This document shows, piece after piece, positions 29,233-39,433 of a stretch of 64,000 nucleotides of DNA. Source of the stretch: Pedobacter sandarakinus (lineage in GTDB: Bacteria > Bacteroidota > Bacteroidia > Sphingobacteriales > Sphingobacteriaceae); contig NZ_JAPIVG010000001.1 in assembly GCF_026240095.1 (NCBI RefSeq), forward strand, positions 496,001 to 560,000, read 5' to 3'. The notes under the pieces are model-generated. The model was not told where the DNA came from, searched no databases, and saw nothing but the letters and a program-made list of their open reading frames with translations. Both the position numbers and the translations under genes were made by a program. Position 1 is the stretch's first letter. Each line of letters opens with the position of its first letter.

Positions 29233-29377
29233 GGTGGTATTACATTGGCGAGCTAAAATTGTTTAGGCAAGCAGCACAAAGATTTTTGCAAAAATCGGTA
29301 TTCTTTATGGGTTAAGCAAATGGTAGTTTCTCTCGCTCTAGAATATGACCAACTGCGTTGGTGCACTGCATAAAAAA

Positions 29378-29398
29378 GGCCGCATCATCGATGCAGCC
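29378..29398 (-). terminator. Terminator of secA
   Basis: On the minus strand GGCTGCATC and GATGCGGCC pair over nine positions (one G-T wobble) with a GAT loop, followed by six T. It lies 25 bases past the secA stop. Confidence 0.85.
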
Positions 29399-29422
29399 TG
29401 TATTATTATTTATTGGCACAAT

Positions 29423-32400
29423 TTAGTTAGCGCCGTGGCAATTCTTATATTTTTTGCCACTTCCACATGGGCAAGGTTCGTTACGCCCAACAGTTGCCTC
29501 TTTACGTATAGGCTGCTGTGGAACGGCTTCCCGGGTGTCGCCAAAATCAAATCCTGGCTCTTCTCCACCAAATTCCTGCTTTGTGGTTTGTAATTTTGGC
29601 TGCCTAACAGGAGCTGGCGCTTCTCTTAAGTCTTCGGCCTCTTGTTGTACCGGAATACCACCTTTGTACAAGAAACTTACCACTTCTTTATTAACAGCGT
29701 TGAGCATATTCTTAAACAAGTTAAAAGCTTCCATTTTATAAATTACCAATGGATCCTTCTGCTCGTAAACTGCGTTTTGAACAGATTGTTTCAGATCATC
29801 CATTTCACGTAAATGCTCTTTCCAGCTATCATCGATCAAGGCCAATACAATGGTTTTTTCGAATGCACGAACAACCTCCTTACCTTTATTATCGATCGCT
29901 TTTTTCAAATCTACCGCTACTTGAATGCCACGGATCCCATCAGTAAATGGCACCACAATTTGCTCAATATGCTGACCGCGTTCTTCGTAAACCTGGGTTA
30001 AAACAGGCAGTGATTGCTGTATAATTGCATCTGATTTGCGGGCATAGAAAGTTTCAGCTTCATCAAATAATCGCTCTGTTAATCCGGCAATATTAGTAGA
30101 TGCAAACTCTTTCTCGGTGATGGCGGTATCAAAAGAGAAATTTTTAATTACTTCTAACTTAAAGCCATCAAAATTTGCCTCTTCTTTATATTCTGTTACA
30201 ATGTCTTCAGCAACATCGTAAACCATGTTGTTCATATCTACGTCTAAACGTTCGCCGAACAAGGCATTTTTACGTTTAGCATAAATTACGGTACGCTGAG
30301 AGTTCATTACATCATCATACTCTAGCAAACGTTTACGAATACCGAAGTTATTTTCTTCTACTTTCTTTTGTGCACGTTCAATGGATTTGGTAATCATTGA
30401 ATGTTGAATTACCTCACCATCCTCAATACCCATCCGCACCATGATACCAGAAATTCTTTCTGAACCGAACAAACGCATCAGGTTATCTTCTAACGATACA
30501 AAGAACTGCGATGAACCCGGGTCGCCCTGACGACCTGCACGACCACGCAACTGCCTGTCAACACGACGAGATTCGTGACGCTCGGTACCCACAATGGCTA
30601 AACCACCCGCCTCTTTAACACCTGCGCCCAACTTAATATCCGTACCACGACCGGCCATGTTGGTTGCAATGGTAACCGTACCTGGTTGACCAGCTTCGGC
30701 AACGATATCAGCCTCTCTCTGGTGCATTTTAGCATTCAATACGTTGTGTTTAATTCCACGAAGCTTAAGCATACGGCTTAACAATTCGGAAATTTCAACA
30801 GATGTAGTTCCCACCAATACCGGTCTTCCCGCCTTTGGCTCTAGCTGCCCTGTTTGTGGATTAACTGCCGGAATTAAAGCACCTTTAGCATCTAGCTTAG
30901 GAACCATTCTACCGGTGGCATCATATTTTGGAATGGGCTTGCCATCCTTCTGTTTAACATTACCTTCTTTATCAAGCTCATATTCTGCCTCATAGTGTGA
31001 GTAAGGAAAAACTAAAAATTGAATTTCAGCTGCTACCGCATTGTATTTCTCGCGAACGGTGCGGTACACATAGTCCTGATGATCCAACCTAGAAATATTT
31101 CTATTGGTTGGTATTTCCACCACATCGAGTTTATAAATAGACCAGAATTCACCAGCTTCAGTAGTTGCAGTACCCGTCATACCACATAATTTGTGGTACA
31201 TACGGAAATAGTTTTGCAAAGTTACCGTAGCATAGGTTTGGGTGGCATCTTCAACCTTTACATTTTCTTTAGCCTCAATTGCCTGGTGTAAGCCATCAGA
31301 GTAACGGCGACCATCCATAATACGGCCTGTTTGCTCATCAACAATTTTAATCTTTCCTTCATCGATGATGTATTCAACATCAATTTCGAACAAAGTGTAG
31401 GCTTTTAACAATTGGTTAACTGAGTGGATACGTTCTGCTTTTACAGAATAATCTCTCATTAAAGCATCTTTCGTGGCCACCTTTTCTTCCAGGGGAAGAT
31501 CAGATTTTTCAAGCTCTGCTACTTCGGTTCCTACATCTGGTAAAACGAAGAAGTGCGGATCTTCTCCAGACTGGGTAATTAACTCAATACCTTTTTCGGT
31601 AAGCTCTACCTGATTATTTTTTTCATCAATATAGAAGAACAATTCAGAATCTACCTTTGGCATATTCTTAGATTGATCTGCCATGTAGTAGTTTTCAGTT
31701 TTTAACAGCAAACCCCGTACACCACTCTCACTTAAAAATTTAATTAAAGCTTTGTTTTTTGGCAAACCACGGAAAGCTCTCAATAAAGCCAAACCACCTT
31801 CACCTTCTTCGGTTCCAGAGTTGCCTGCATTAATTAACTTCTTGGCTTCGTTCAAAGCCTGTGTTACATAGGCTTTTTGTGCATTAACCAAGCGCTCAAT
31901 GCGGGGTTTAAGCTCGTAAAATTCATGTTGATCGCCATGCGGAATAGGGCCTGAAATAATTAATGGGGTACGAGCATCATCAATTAAAACCGAATCGACC
32001 TCATCTACCATTGCAAAGTGTAACTTACGCTGCACCAGTTGGTCGGGCGTTTGCGACATATTGTCACGCAGGTAATCGAAACCGAATTCGTTATTGGTTC
32101 CATAAGTTATATCTGCGGCATAGGCTTTTCTTCTTTCTTCAGAGTTCGGCTCGTGCTTATCAATACAATCTACACTTAAGCCATGGAACTCGAACAAAGG
32201 TCCATTCCATTCACTATCACGTCTGGCCAAATAATCGTTCACGGTAACAATGTGCACCCCTTGGCCTGCAAGTGCATTTAAATAAGCTGGCAATGTAGAT
32301 ACCAAGGTTTTACCCTCACCCGTTGCCATCTCTGCAATTTTACCATTGTGCAATACCATACCGCCAATCAACTGAACATCGTAATGAACCATGTTCCATT

Positions 32401-32896
32401 TCACTTCGGTACCGGCCGCATCCCAGGTATTGGCCCATTGGGCTTTATCGCCAACAATTTTTACATTGCTTTTGCGGGCAGCGTAGTCGCGATCAAATGG
32501 TGTGGCGGTAACCTCTAAATAATCGTTTTCGCTTAATCTTCTCGAAGTTTCTTTCACTACTGCGAAGGCTTCGGGTAGTATCTCCAAAAGCACTTTTTCC
32601 AATTCAGCATCACGCTCTTTTCCAAGGGCATCAACCTGATCATAAAGCGCAGTTTTCTGGTGCAGATCTAATTCTTCACCCTCGGCTTCAGTCTTTAAAG
32701 CAGCAATTTTCCCATCAATCTCAGTTAAAAAAGCCGAAATCCGACCTTTAAACTCGATTGTCTTCGCCCTCAACTCGTCATGATTTAATGCCGATAGCTT
32801 GGCATATTCTTCATTTATTTTTACAACCAAAGGCTGTATACTTTTTATATCTCTTTCTGATTTACTTCCGAAAATCTTCGCTAAAAATCCTAACAT
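29423..32896 (-). CDS. secA: Protein translocase ATPase SecA
   Basis: At 1157 residues it is much longer than the ~900 of E. coli, as is usual in Bacteroidota. Visible are the Walker A region [20 protein letters not shown], the DEAD-like [20 protein letters not shown], helicase motifs GTTSVEISE and GRGTDIKLG with [13 protein letters not shown], the scaffold region and a C-terminal zinc-binding SEC-C motif ([13 protein letters not shown]). An extra Lys/Asp-rich segment ([19 protein letters not shown]) lies in the second nucleotide-binding fold. SecA drives preproteins through SecYEG. It is monocistronic. Confidence 0.97.
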   Translation of the reverse strand: MLGFLAKIFGSKSERDIKSIQPLVVKINEEYAKLSALNHDELRAKTIEFKGRISAFLTEIDGKIAALKTEAEGEELDLHQKTALYDQVDALGKERDAELEKVLLEILPEAFAVVKETSRRLSENDYLEVTATPFDRDYAARKSNVKIVGDKAQWANTWDAAGTEVKWNMVHYDVQLIGGMVLHNGKIAEMATGEGKTLVSTLPAYLNALAGQGVHIVTVNDYLARRDSEWNGPLFEFHGLSVDCIDKHEPNSEERRKAYAADITYGTNNEFGFDYLRDNMSQTPDQLVQRKLHFAMVDEVDSVLIDDARTPLIISGPIPHGDQHEFYELKPRIERLVNAQKAYVTQALNEAKKLINAGNSGTEEGEGGLALLRAFRGLPKNKALIKFLSESGVRGLLLKTENYYMADQSKNMPKVDSELFFYIDEKNNQVELTEKGIELITQSGEDPHFFVLPDVGTEVAELEKSDLPLEEKVATKDALMRDYSVKAERIHSVNQLLKAYTLFEIDVEYIIDEGKIKIVDEQTGRIMDGRRYSDGLHQAIEAKENVKVEDATQTYATVTLQNYFRMYHKLCGMTGTATTEAGEFWSIYKLDVVEIPTNRNISRLDHQDYVYRTVREKYNAVAAEIQFLVFPYSHYEAEYELDKEGNVKQKDGKPIPKYDATGRMVPKLDAKGALIPAVNPQTGQLEPKAGRPVLVGTTSVEISELLSRMLKLRGIKHNVLNAKMHQREADIVAEAGQPGTVTIATNMAGRGTDIKLGAGVKEAGGLAIVGTERHESRRVDRQLRGRAGRQGDPGSSQFFVSLEDNLMRLFGSERISGIMVRMGIEDGEVIQHSMITKSIERAQKKVEENNFGIRKRLLEYDDVMNSQRTVIYAKRKNALFGERLDVDMNNMVYDVAEDIVTEYKEEANFDGFKLEVIKNFSFDTAITEKEFASTNIAGLTERLFDEAETFYARKSDAIIQQSLPVLTQVYEERGQHIEQIVVPFTDGIRGIQVAVDLKKAIDNKGKEVVRAFEKTIVLALIDDSWKEHLREMDDLKQSVQNAVYEQKDPLVIYKMEAFNLFKNMLNAVNKEVVSFLYKGGIPVQQEAEDLREAPAPVRQPKLQTTKQEFGGEEPGFDFGDTREAVPQQPIRKEATVGRNEPCPCGSGKKYKNCHGAN

Positions 32897-33448
32897 TATA
32901 TTTTAAATCGTATTTAGTATTAAAAAACTGCATTATTACAACAACCAAGCCATTGTATTGGTTAAGTCAGTTTGGCAGTTATAAGGGGCTAAAATTAAGT
33001 ATATATTCTAAATTATCTGTTATTTACCTCGCGATTATTTCTTTGCTAACACAATTGTTAGCATTTAATAGCAGCTATTTAGAAAAGCAAATGCAGTTTA
33101 AGGATTAAATGTTAGTCGGGCTGTTTGCTAAATCTTTTTGTTTTGTTGGCAAAGAAGCAAAACACCAGGCATAGCAAACAAAAAGGATATCGCTGCCATC
33201 CCGTTTAATAACAAAATACTGTGCGGCTATCTCAAGCAAAATAAGCGATTACCAAATGGACATTTCGCAGCAGTAACCAACGCATCTTTAATTTTAGCAA
33301 GCATTTATTAAAAGCATCTGTTCCGTACTTTTTATGTTAGTTATACGCAATTAGGTAATTCACAAAAACCATTTCCCTATTCTCGTGTTGTTTTTAAACA
33401 TATTAAGAATAATTCCTTAAATTCTCACCTAACCATAATCATTCAGTT
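32897..33448. other. Intergenic stretch of about 550 bases, AT-rich, with inverted repeats
   Basis: This divergent region lies between secA and the ECF sigma gene. No gene is supported: a 116-codon frame at 32758-33108 overlaps secA and has no family features. It holds a hairpin-type element at 33118-33203. Confidence 0.6.
33118..33203. repeat. Dispersed intergenic hairpin element, copy C (degenerate)
   Basis: GTTTGCTA (33123-33130) and TAGCAAAC (33172-33179) are inverted copies, with TCTTTTTGTTTT and AAACAAAAAGGA nested nearby. It ends in GATATCGCTGCCATCCCG, like the CCC-rich ends of the other copies. The match is loose. Confidence 0.35.
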
Positions 33449-33952
33449 ATGAATTACAACGAATTCACATCCGCCATTAATGAACACACCACACAGTTAA
33501 TGAACCATGCCTTAAAATTTACTAAAGACGAGGATGACGCGAAAGATTTGCTTCAGGAGACGCTAATTAAAGGCGTAAGATTTAAAGATAAATTTGACGA
33601 TGGGACAAACTTGAAAGGCTGGCTTTATGTGATCATGAAAAACACCTACATAAATGATTTTAACCGAAATGCAAGGCGAAATCAGGTAATTAGTGTGCAG
33701 GAAGATCTTAACAGTTCGCACCTACTTAAGAGTGCTACGAGAAATAACGGCGAGTCTACATTCGCGTTAGAAGATATTAGAAAGGCTATGTCATCCATTA
33801 AAGACGATTATAGAGTTCCTTTTCAAAGGTATTTCGAGGGGTATAAATATGAGGAAATTGCAGTGGAACTGAATATCCCAATTGGCACGGTAAAAACCTA
33901 TATTCACCAGGCCAGACTGGGACTAAAAAAATATTTGAAAATGTATAGATAA
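33449..33952 (+). CDS. ECF-type RNA polymerase sigma factor
   Basis: This 167-residue protein has sigma-70 region 2 (TKDEDDAKDLLQETLIKGVR, then NLKGWLYVIMKNTYINDFN) and region 4 (VPFQRYFEGYKYEEIAVELN followed by IPIGTVKTYIHQARLGLKKY). No anti-sigma gene is adjacent; the next gene, 12 bases on, is a small lipoprotein. Such stand-alone ECF factors are often transcriptionally controlled. The regulon cannot be inferred from the window. Confidence 0.95.
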   Translation: MNYNEFTSAINEHTTQLMNHALKFTKDEDDAKDLLQETLIKGVRFKDKFDDGTNLKGWLYVIMKNTYINDFNRNARRNQVISVQEDLNSSHLLKSATRNNGESTFALEDIRKAMSSIKDDYRVPFQRYFEGYKYEEIAVELNIPIGTVKTYIHQARLGLKKYLKMYR

Positions 33953-33964
33953 ATCTAAAAACCT

Positions 33965-34168
33965 ATGAAAAGTAAATTATTAATATTAAGTGTTGCCTTG
34001 GGTCTGGGCTTAGCATCTTGCTCTGGCAACAAGGCAGATAGCGAGAACGCAGACAGTATGAACAACTATACTGATACCAATGCGGTGGTAGATACAAACG
34101 TAACCGATACCAGCCAAACTTTAATGGCAGACTCAACCACTAACGCCCCTGCAGATACAAGAAATTAA
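33965..34168 (+). CDS. Small Ser/Thr/Asp-rich lipoprotein
   Basis: This 67-residue protein has a leader with lipobox (LILSVALGLGLASC) and a mature part of about 48 residues rich in Asp, Asn, Thr and Ser (NADSMNNYTDTNAVVDTNVT), probably disordered. It sits 12 bases after the ECF sigma gene and before a terminator, so the two form an operon. Its role is unknown. Confidence 0.75.
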   Translation: MKSKLLILSVALGLGLASCSGNKADSENADSMNNYTDTNAVVDTNVTDTSQTLMADSTTNAPADTRN

Positions 34169-34190
34169 TTTAAAAACCAACTTTTATAGA

Positions 34191-34216
34191 AACGCGTTGC
34201 CAAATGGTAGCGCGTT
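34191..34216 (+). terminator. Terminator of the sigma factor-lipoprotein operon
   Basis: AACGCGTTGCC and GGTAGCGCGTT form an 11-position stem with two G-T wobbles and an AAAT loop, followed by a T-rich run. Confidence 0.85.
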
Positions 34217-34412
34217 CTTTTTTTGTCCGTTAATTTGGAAAGTATACAGTAGATTTCTTTCCACTTGCTGTATGAGCTATGCTGGGATTATTTATTTGCG
34301 CTGATAGGTTAGATCAGGTACTTTTGGATGCATAAACTTGATATGCGTTACAGGCTGCTTGTTGGGAGCCACATCAATTCAAGCGCATTTAGGTAATAAA
34401 GACCATTCGCAA

Positions 34413-35102
34413 ATGACATTTAATACGGGAAAAATATACCTGGCCGACCAAAGGGGTATTGCTGAAACAAGCGTTTCTAAAAGGTTGAGTACACTTAGCT
34501 TTGAAAAGTACCAAAGCGAAGATAAAACCCCGATAGGCGATCTATTTTTATGCAATGATGAATTTATTGCGGGTGGAAAAATGTGCTTCTTTCTATCAAA
34601 GGTAGATTCTTACCAGATTTTTATACCAATCAATGGTAAAATAAATTTAGTGCAAGACAGTAAACTTTTTGAGGTGGAAGCAGGACAGGTACAGGTGCTG
34701 AACCTAAGTAGAGGCGAAGTACTCGAAGTTAGCAATCCTTATGCGAATGAGTATGTAAATTACCTTCAACTTGGGCTCAACACAGATTTGTTCTTAGTTA
34801 AGGCCAGTGAAATGTGTTACGACATTGATTATGATGACGCACCAAACCAGCTTTTAGAAATCATTGCGAATGTAAAACTCCCTTTCCTGCTCCATGCAGG
34901 TAGATTCGACGGCGAGAACGAAATGGCCTGCAATATTAAAGAGCGTACAAATAACTGTTTTTGTTTTATTGTTAATGGTAATTTTGAGTATCTGGGCAAG
35001 CCATTGCGGAGGGGAGATGCAATTTCATTAAAGGGCGTAAATACAGTAGAATTGAAGAGTTCACAGGATGGAGGAACCATTGTAGTTCTGGAGCACCAGT
35101 AA
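34413..35102 (+). CDS. Pirin-like bicupin protein, metal ligands not evident
   Basis: I start this at the ATG at 34413 (229 residues); the longer frame opens only at a TTG. The order of blocks is that of pirins: TGKIYLADQRG, KRLSTLSFEKYQ, IGDLFLCNDEFIAGGKM, a beta barrel with EVEAGQVQVLNLSRGEV, then a second cupin half ending in RRGDAISLKGV. Pirins are metal-binding quercetinase or co-regulator proteins, but the HxH and His/Glu ligand pattern of the first cupin is not visible. It may therefore be a non-metal relative. Monocistronic. Confidence 0.55.
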   Translation: MTFNTGKIYLADQRGIAETSVSKRLSTLSFEKYQSEDKTPIGDLFLCNDEFIAGGKMCFFLSKVDSYQIFIPINGKINLVQDSKLFEVEAGQVQVLNLSRGEVLEVSNPYANEYVNYLQLGLNTDLFLVKASEMCYDIDYDDAPNQLLEIIANVKLPFLLHAGRFDGENEMACNIKERTNNCFCFIVNGNFEYLGKPLRRGDAISLKGVNTVELKSSQDGGTIVVLEHQ

Positions 35103-35166
35103 GCAAGTAAGGTTAGCTATTTGGTTTTTAAATTTTGGGTTTTGCGTTAGGGATTGGAAGGGTTTA

Positions 35167-35210
35167 GTACCGATTTTTCATCGGTACCGGAGCGAAGCGG
35201 AGCCCTGCAA
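35167..35210. repeat. Dispersed intergenic hairpin element, copy B
   Basis: GTACCGAT (35167-35174), loop TTTTC, ATCGGTAC (35180-35187) form an 8-bp perfect hairpin followed by CGGAGCGAAGCGGAGCCC. The AT-TTTTC-AT tip is the same as in copy A at 8590-8599. Confidence 0.45.
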
Positions 35211-35355
35211 AGCCCGACCCTTGCGCAGCTTGGGAAACGTCCAAATTATTATGGGGCACAAGCTGTTCTGCTCGGCCTGTTAACAAATTATGACATCCTG
35301 CTTAAATTAATGCAAATCGAAACTTTTACCTTCGATAAATCGTTAATACAAGCAC

Positions 35356-36453
35356 ATGAGAGGTTTTCGTTTTTCTGATTATAAGCCTGGCGATGCGCCA
35401 AAAGGTGGGTTTGATGAGTTGCTGAAATTATTTAGCGAGTTGCTGAACTATACAGCTGGAGATGCAGCAGAGGCATTAAGTTGGCTAAATGAGCTAGACA
35501 AGCAATATAAGCTGACAAATAACGAGTATGGGATTGGCAATTTCATAGACGATTTAAAAGATAAGGGTTACCTAACCGAAGATAACCAATCTGGAGAATT
35601 TAAGATTACGGCCAAAACGGAGCAAACGATTCGTAAATCTGCTTTGGATGAGATTTTCGGCAAGCTTAAGAAATCTGGTCGCGGTAACCACAACAGCAAC
35701 CAATCTGGCATAGGTGAAGAAAAGAATGCCGATAGACGAGAGTATAATTTTGGCGATAGCCTGGATCAAATTGACATGACGGCCTCGATACAAAACGCCC
35801 AGATAAACCATGGAATTAGTGATTTTACATTAACCGACAGGGATTTGGAGGTGGAAGAGAAAGATTTTAAGACGCTTACTTCTACCGTGTTGATGATTGA
35901 TATTTCGCACTCTATGATTCTATATGGCGAAGACAGAATTACGCCAGCTAAAAAAGTTGCAATGGCATTGGCCGAATTGATTAAAACAAAATACCCCAAA
36001 GATACCTTGGACATTGTGGTGTTTGGTAACGATGCGTGGCCCATTACCGTAAAAGATTTACCTTATTTGCAGGTTGGCCCCTACCATACCAATACTTTTG
36101 CGGGCTTGGAATTGGCCACCGACTTGCTACGTCGCCGTAAAACGCACAACAAGCAAATTTTTATGATTACAGACGGCAAGCCAACCTGCCTGAAAGAAAA
36201 TGGTAAGTATTACAAAAACAGTATGGGCCTGGATAGAAAGGTGATTAATAAAACCTTAAACATGGCCGCCCAATGCAAGCGCCTGAAAATACCTATTACC
36301 ACTTTTATGATTGCTAAAGACCCTTATTTACAACAGTTTGTACGCCAATTTACCGAAATTAATGGAGGTAGGGCATTTTACAGTTCATTAAATGGCTTAG
36401 GCGAATACATTTTTGAAGATTATATAAAAAACAGGCGTAAAACAGTTAAATAA
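35356..36453 (+). CDS. VWA-domain protein (partner of the following AAA+ ATPase)
   Basis: This 365-residue protein has a helical N-terminal half and a von Willebrand A domain from about residue 175. Its MIDAS motif is seen as MIDISHSM (D-x-S-x-S), a Thr in HTNTFAGLELATDL and ITDGKPT. VWA proteins of this kind work with MoxR/Mg-chelatase-like AAA+ ATPases as metal-insertion or complex-assembly chaperones. The following gene, 77 bases on, is such an ATPase. Confidence 0.88.
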   Translation: MRGFRFSDYKPGDAPKGGFDELLKLFSELLNYTAGDAAEALSWLNELDKQYKLTNNEYGIGNFIDDLKDKGYLTEDNQSGEFKITAKTEQTIRKSALDEIFGKLKKSGRGNHNSNQSGIGEEKNADRREYNFGDSLDQIDMTASIQNAQINHGISDFTLTDRDLEVEEKDFKTLTSTVLMIDISHSMILYGEDRITPAKKVAMALAELIKTKYPKDTLDIVVFGNDAWPITVKDLPYLQVGPYHTNTFAGLELATDLLRRRKTHNKQIFMITDGKPTCLKENGKYYKNSMGLDRKVINKTLNMAAQCKRLKIPITTFMIAKDPYLQQFVRQFTEINGGRAFYSSLNGLGEYIFEDYIKNRRKTVK

Positions 36454-36530
36454 GGTAGCGGGCCGAACGTAAAAGCCGCAAGGCTTTAAACCATACACCC
36501 TATACCCTAACCTTATACCATATAACATAT

Positions 36531-38018
36531 ATGCAAAACACAACTTTAGGCGAACTAAAAACCAAAGGATACGAACCAAGATCAGTTAAAGAGGAACTTA
36601 GAGAGAACCTAATTAAAGTTTTTAGCGGTAAAAAAACAGAATTTGAAGGCATTATAGGTTACGACGAAACCGTAATACCGGAGTTGCAAACGGCAATTCT
36701 TTCTCGCCATAATATTTTATTGTTAGGCTTACGCGGACAGGCAAAAACCCGAATTGCCCGTTTGATGGTAAACTTACTAGATGAATATGTACCTTATGTT
36801 GCTGGCAGTGAAATTTTCGACGACCCGATGAATCCTATTTCGTGGTACGCTAAAAACGAAATTGCTACTAAAGGCGATGCGACCGAAATTGCCTGGCTAC
36901 ACCGCAGCGAACGCTATACAGAAAAATTAGCAACGCCAGATGTTACTGTTGCCGATTTAATTGGCGATGTTGACCCAATTAAAGCCGCAACTTTAAAACT
37001 AACCTATAATGATGAAAGAGTTATTCATTTTGGGTTAATTCCAAGAGCCCATAGAAGCATTTTTGTAATTAACGAATTGCCTGATTTACAGGCTCGGATT
37101 CAGGTAGCGTTATTTAATATGCTGCAAGAAAAAGATATTCAAATCCGTGGTTTTAAATTGCGTTTACCGCTTGATGTTCAATTTGTGTTTACTGCAAACC
37201 CTGAAGATTATACCAACCGTGGAAGTATTGTAACACCGCTGAAAGATCGGATTGAGAGTCAGATTTTGACGCACTACCCAAAAAGCATTGAAATTTCCCG
37301 GAAAATTACTTTCCAGGAAGCAAAACTGACAAATGCCCAAAGAGAGCGAATTGAGGCAGATGGCTTAGTAAAAGATTTGGTGGAGCAGATTGCTTTCGAG
37401 GCTCGTAAAAGCGAATATATCGATCAGAAATCTGGTGTTTCTGCCAGGCTGACCATTTCGGCATACGAAAATTTAATTAGCACGGCAGAGCGTAGGATGT
37501 TAATTGCTGGTGAAAAAAATACCTTCGTTCGCTTATCAGACCTAGCAGGAATTATTCCGGCAATAACAGGTAAGATCGAATTGGTTTACGAAGGGGAACT
37601 GGAAGGGCCTGCCCATGTGGCAACAACCTTGATCGGTAAAGCGGTAAAGACCTTGTTTGCCCGCTACTTCCCAGATCCCGAAAAGGCTAAGAAAACTAAA
37701 ACAGCCAATCCGTACGCCGAAATTACTGAATGGTTTACAGAAGGTAATAATGTTGACGTGACCGATGTATTAACCAATGCACAATATAAAAAAGCACTAA
37801 TGCTGGTGCCTAGCTTATTCGATACGGTTAAAAAGTTTCATCCTAAGTTAAGTGAAAACCAAACCTTGTTATTGATGGAGTTTGTATTGCATGGTCTGGC
37901 AGAATACTCTCAGCTAAGCAAAAATTACCTTAACGGCGGATTTGGATTTTCGGATATGTTTGGCAGTTTGTTTAATGCCGAGTTTGATGAGGAAGAAGAT
38001 GAAGACGATTTCAGGTAA
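36531..38018 (+). CDS. MoxR / Mg-chelatase ChlI-like AAA+ ATPase
   Basis: This 495-residue AAA+ protein resembles ChlI/BchI. The P-loop region reads LLLGLRGQAKTRIARLM; the sensor and arginine-finger area is VFTANPEDYTNRGSIVTPLK DRI-like, and the Walker B region IFVINELPDLQARIQVALFN ends in NE rather than DE. The P-loop has Ala where most have the Gly of GKT. Related protein pairs insert metal ions or remodel complexes. It pairs with the VWA protein before it; a terminator follows. Confidence 0.85.
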   Translation: MQNTTLGELKTKGYEPRSVKEELRENLIKVFSGKKTEFEGIIGYDETVIPELQTAILSRHNILLLGLRGQAKTRIARLMVNLLDEYVPYVAGSEIFDDPMNPISWYAKNEIATKGDATEIAWLHRSERYTEKLATPDVTVADLIGDVDPIKAATLKLTYNDERVIHFGLIPRAHRSIFVINELPDLQARIQVALFNMLQEKDIQIRGFKLRLPLDVQFVFTANPEDYTNRGSIVTPLKDRIESQILTHYPKSIEISRKITFQEAKLTNAQRERIEADGLVKDLVEQIAFEARKSEYIDQKSGVSARLTISAYENLISTAERRMLIAGEKNTFVRLSDLAGIIPAITGKIELVYEGELEGPAHVATTLIGKAVKTLFARYFPDPEKAKKTKTANPYAEITEWFTEGNNVDVTDVLTNAQYKKALMLVPSLFDTVKKFHPKLSENQTLLLMEFVLHGLAEYSQLSKNYLNGGFGFSDMFGSLFNAEFDEEEDEDDFR

Positions 38019-38039
38019 AAATTAAAAATTCATTTTATT

Positions 38040-38090
38040 AGCTTTGATGCTTCTATTCATTTTTGAAAGGAATATCAAAGCTTTTTTTTT
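38040..38090 (+). terminator. Terminator after the VWA/AAA+ pair
   Basis: AGCTTTGAT (38040-38048) and ATCAAAGCT (38074-38082) form a 9-bp stem with a 25-base loop and a run of nine T. Confidence 0.8.
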
Positions 38091-38108
38091 AACATATAAC
38101 CCTTAAAT

Positions 38109-39353
38109 ATGGGCAGACTACCCTTTATTATTGCCGCTTGTGTTTTTATTGTTGCTTTCGATATCTACTGTTTTAAAGCCCTTATCGCAGTATTTAAGAG
38201 CTGGAAACCCCGCACCAGGAAAATCTTCAGCGTTTTATACTGGAGTTACAGCTTCCTTTTAATCATTGGTGTTTTCGCCGGGATTTACCTCAATCTCTTC
38301 CTTACTTTACGTGCAATTATTTTAGTTGCATTTTTCTTAACTGTTGCCTGCAAAATGGCTATGTTGCCTTTTTTGGTTCTTGATGACTTAAGAAGGCTAT
38401 TTATCAAAATATTCCGTAAGAAAGAAGTAATAAAAGATCAACCGATTGCAGAGGCTGAAACGATTTCGCGTTCAGAATTTCTAGTAAAGGCCGGTTTGGT
38501 TGCGGCAGCAGTTCCCTTAACTTCTTTAAGCTGGGGCATTATTTCCGGCGCTTACGATTACCAGGTTAGAAGGGTAAATTTAATCCTCCCCAATCTTCCG
38601 AAAGCTTTCGATGGCATAACAATGGGTCAAATTTCTGATATCCATTCTGGTAGTTTCTATAATAAAACGGCAGTAAAAGGTGGTGTAGAATTGCTGCTGG
38701 GCGAAAAACCAGATTTCGTGTTTTTTACCGGAGATTTGGTTAATAACCTTACCAATGAAGTGAAAGATTATCAAGATATTTTTGCGAAAGTAAAAGCGCC
38801 GCTTGGGGTGTATTCTACCTTGGGAAACCATGATTATGGCGACTACTACTTTGGTAAAACATCATCGCCAGCGAAGGTAAAAAACCTTAAAGACATGGTA
38901 GATGTGCACAAGGTGATGGGCTATGATTTACTGATGAACGAGAATCGGCGTTTAAAAGTAGATGGTGAAGAAATCGGCATCTTAGGTATAGAAAACTGGG
39001 GCATGGGTCGCTTTCCGAAATATGGAAAAATGGAACTGGCCGTACAAAATACTGATGACTTGCCTGTGAAGCTACTCTTAAGCCACGATCCGTCGCATTG
39101 GCGTGGTGAGATATTGGAAAAATATCCGCAGATTGACGCCATGTTTAGCGGACATACGCACGGAATGCAATTTGGTGTCAGGCTAAAAGAATATCAGTGG
39201 AGCCCTGTGCAATACATTTACAAGGAGTGGGCTGGCCTTTATCAGGAACAGAAACAACAACTTTACGTTAATGTGGGTTATGGTTTCTTAGGCTACCCTG
39301 GCAGGGTTGGTGTGTTACCTGAAATAACCATTTTTACACTAAAAAGGGCATAG
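38109..39353 (+). CDS. Membrane-anchored metallophosphoesterase (YkuE/YaeI-like)
   Basis: This 414-residue protein has three or more N-terminal hydrophobic segments (residues 1-95), a linker and a calcineurin-like domain. Its metal-binding blocks are QISDIHSG, FFTGDLVNNL, LGNHDYGD, LLSHDPSHW and FSGHTHGMQFG. A short RSEFLVKAGLVAAAVPL precedes the domain and looks like a second leader or anchor. Relatives cleave UDP-diacylglucosamine or act on phospholipid-like substrates; the exact one cannot be told. Confidence 0.9.
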   Translation: MGRLPFIIAACVFIVAFDIYCFKALIAVFKSWKPRTRKIFSVLYWSYSFLLIIGVFAGIYLNLFLTLRAIILVAFFLTVACKMAMLPFLVLDDLRRLFIKIFRKKEVIKDQPIAEAETISRSEFLVKAGLVAAAVPLTSLSWGIISGAYDYQVRRVNLILPNLPKAFDGITMGQISDIHSGSFYNKTAVKGGVELLLGEKPDFVFFTGDLVNNLTNEVKDYQDIFAKVKAPLGVYSTLGNHDYGDYYFGKTSSPAKVKNLKDMVDVHKVMGYDLLMNENRRLKVDGEEIGILGIENWGMGRFPKYGKMELAVQNTDDLPVKLLLSHDPSHWRGEILEKYPQIDAMFSGHTHGMQFGVRLKEYQWSPVQYIYKEWAGLYQEQKQQLYVNVGYGFLGYPGRVGVLPEITIFTLKRA

Positions 39354-39366
39354 CGATAAAATTAAA

Positions 39367-39408
39367 GGATTGAACCTGTTATGCTATAGGGCCTAACGGG
39401 TTCGATCC
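39367..39408. terminator. Bidirectional terminator between the phosphoesterase and the response regulator
   Basis: GGATTGAACCTGTTA and TAACGGGTTCGATCC pair over 15 positions with two G-T wobbles, with T-rich sequence after it on the plus strand. Confidence 0.8.
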
Positions 39409-39433
39409 TTTTTATTTTGTTAAAGCTTAGTAC

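Noticed and set aside
32758..33108. 116-codon open frame upstream of secA
   Set aside because: Partly antisense to the secA start and without recognisable features; long frames by chance are expected in AT-rich gaps.
34338..34412. Upstream extension of the pirin-like gene from a TTG
   Set aside because: The added 25 residues are not pirin-like and an ATG at 34413 fits the family start.
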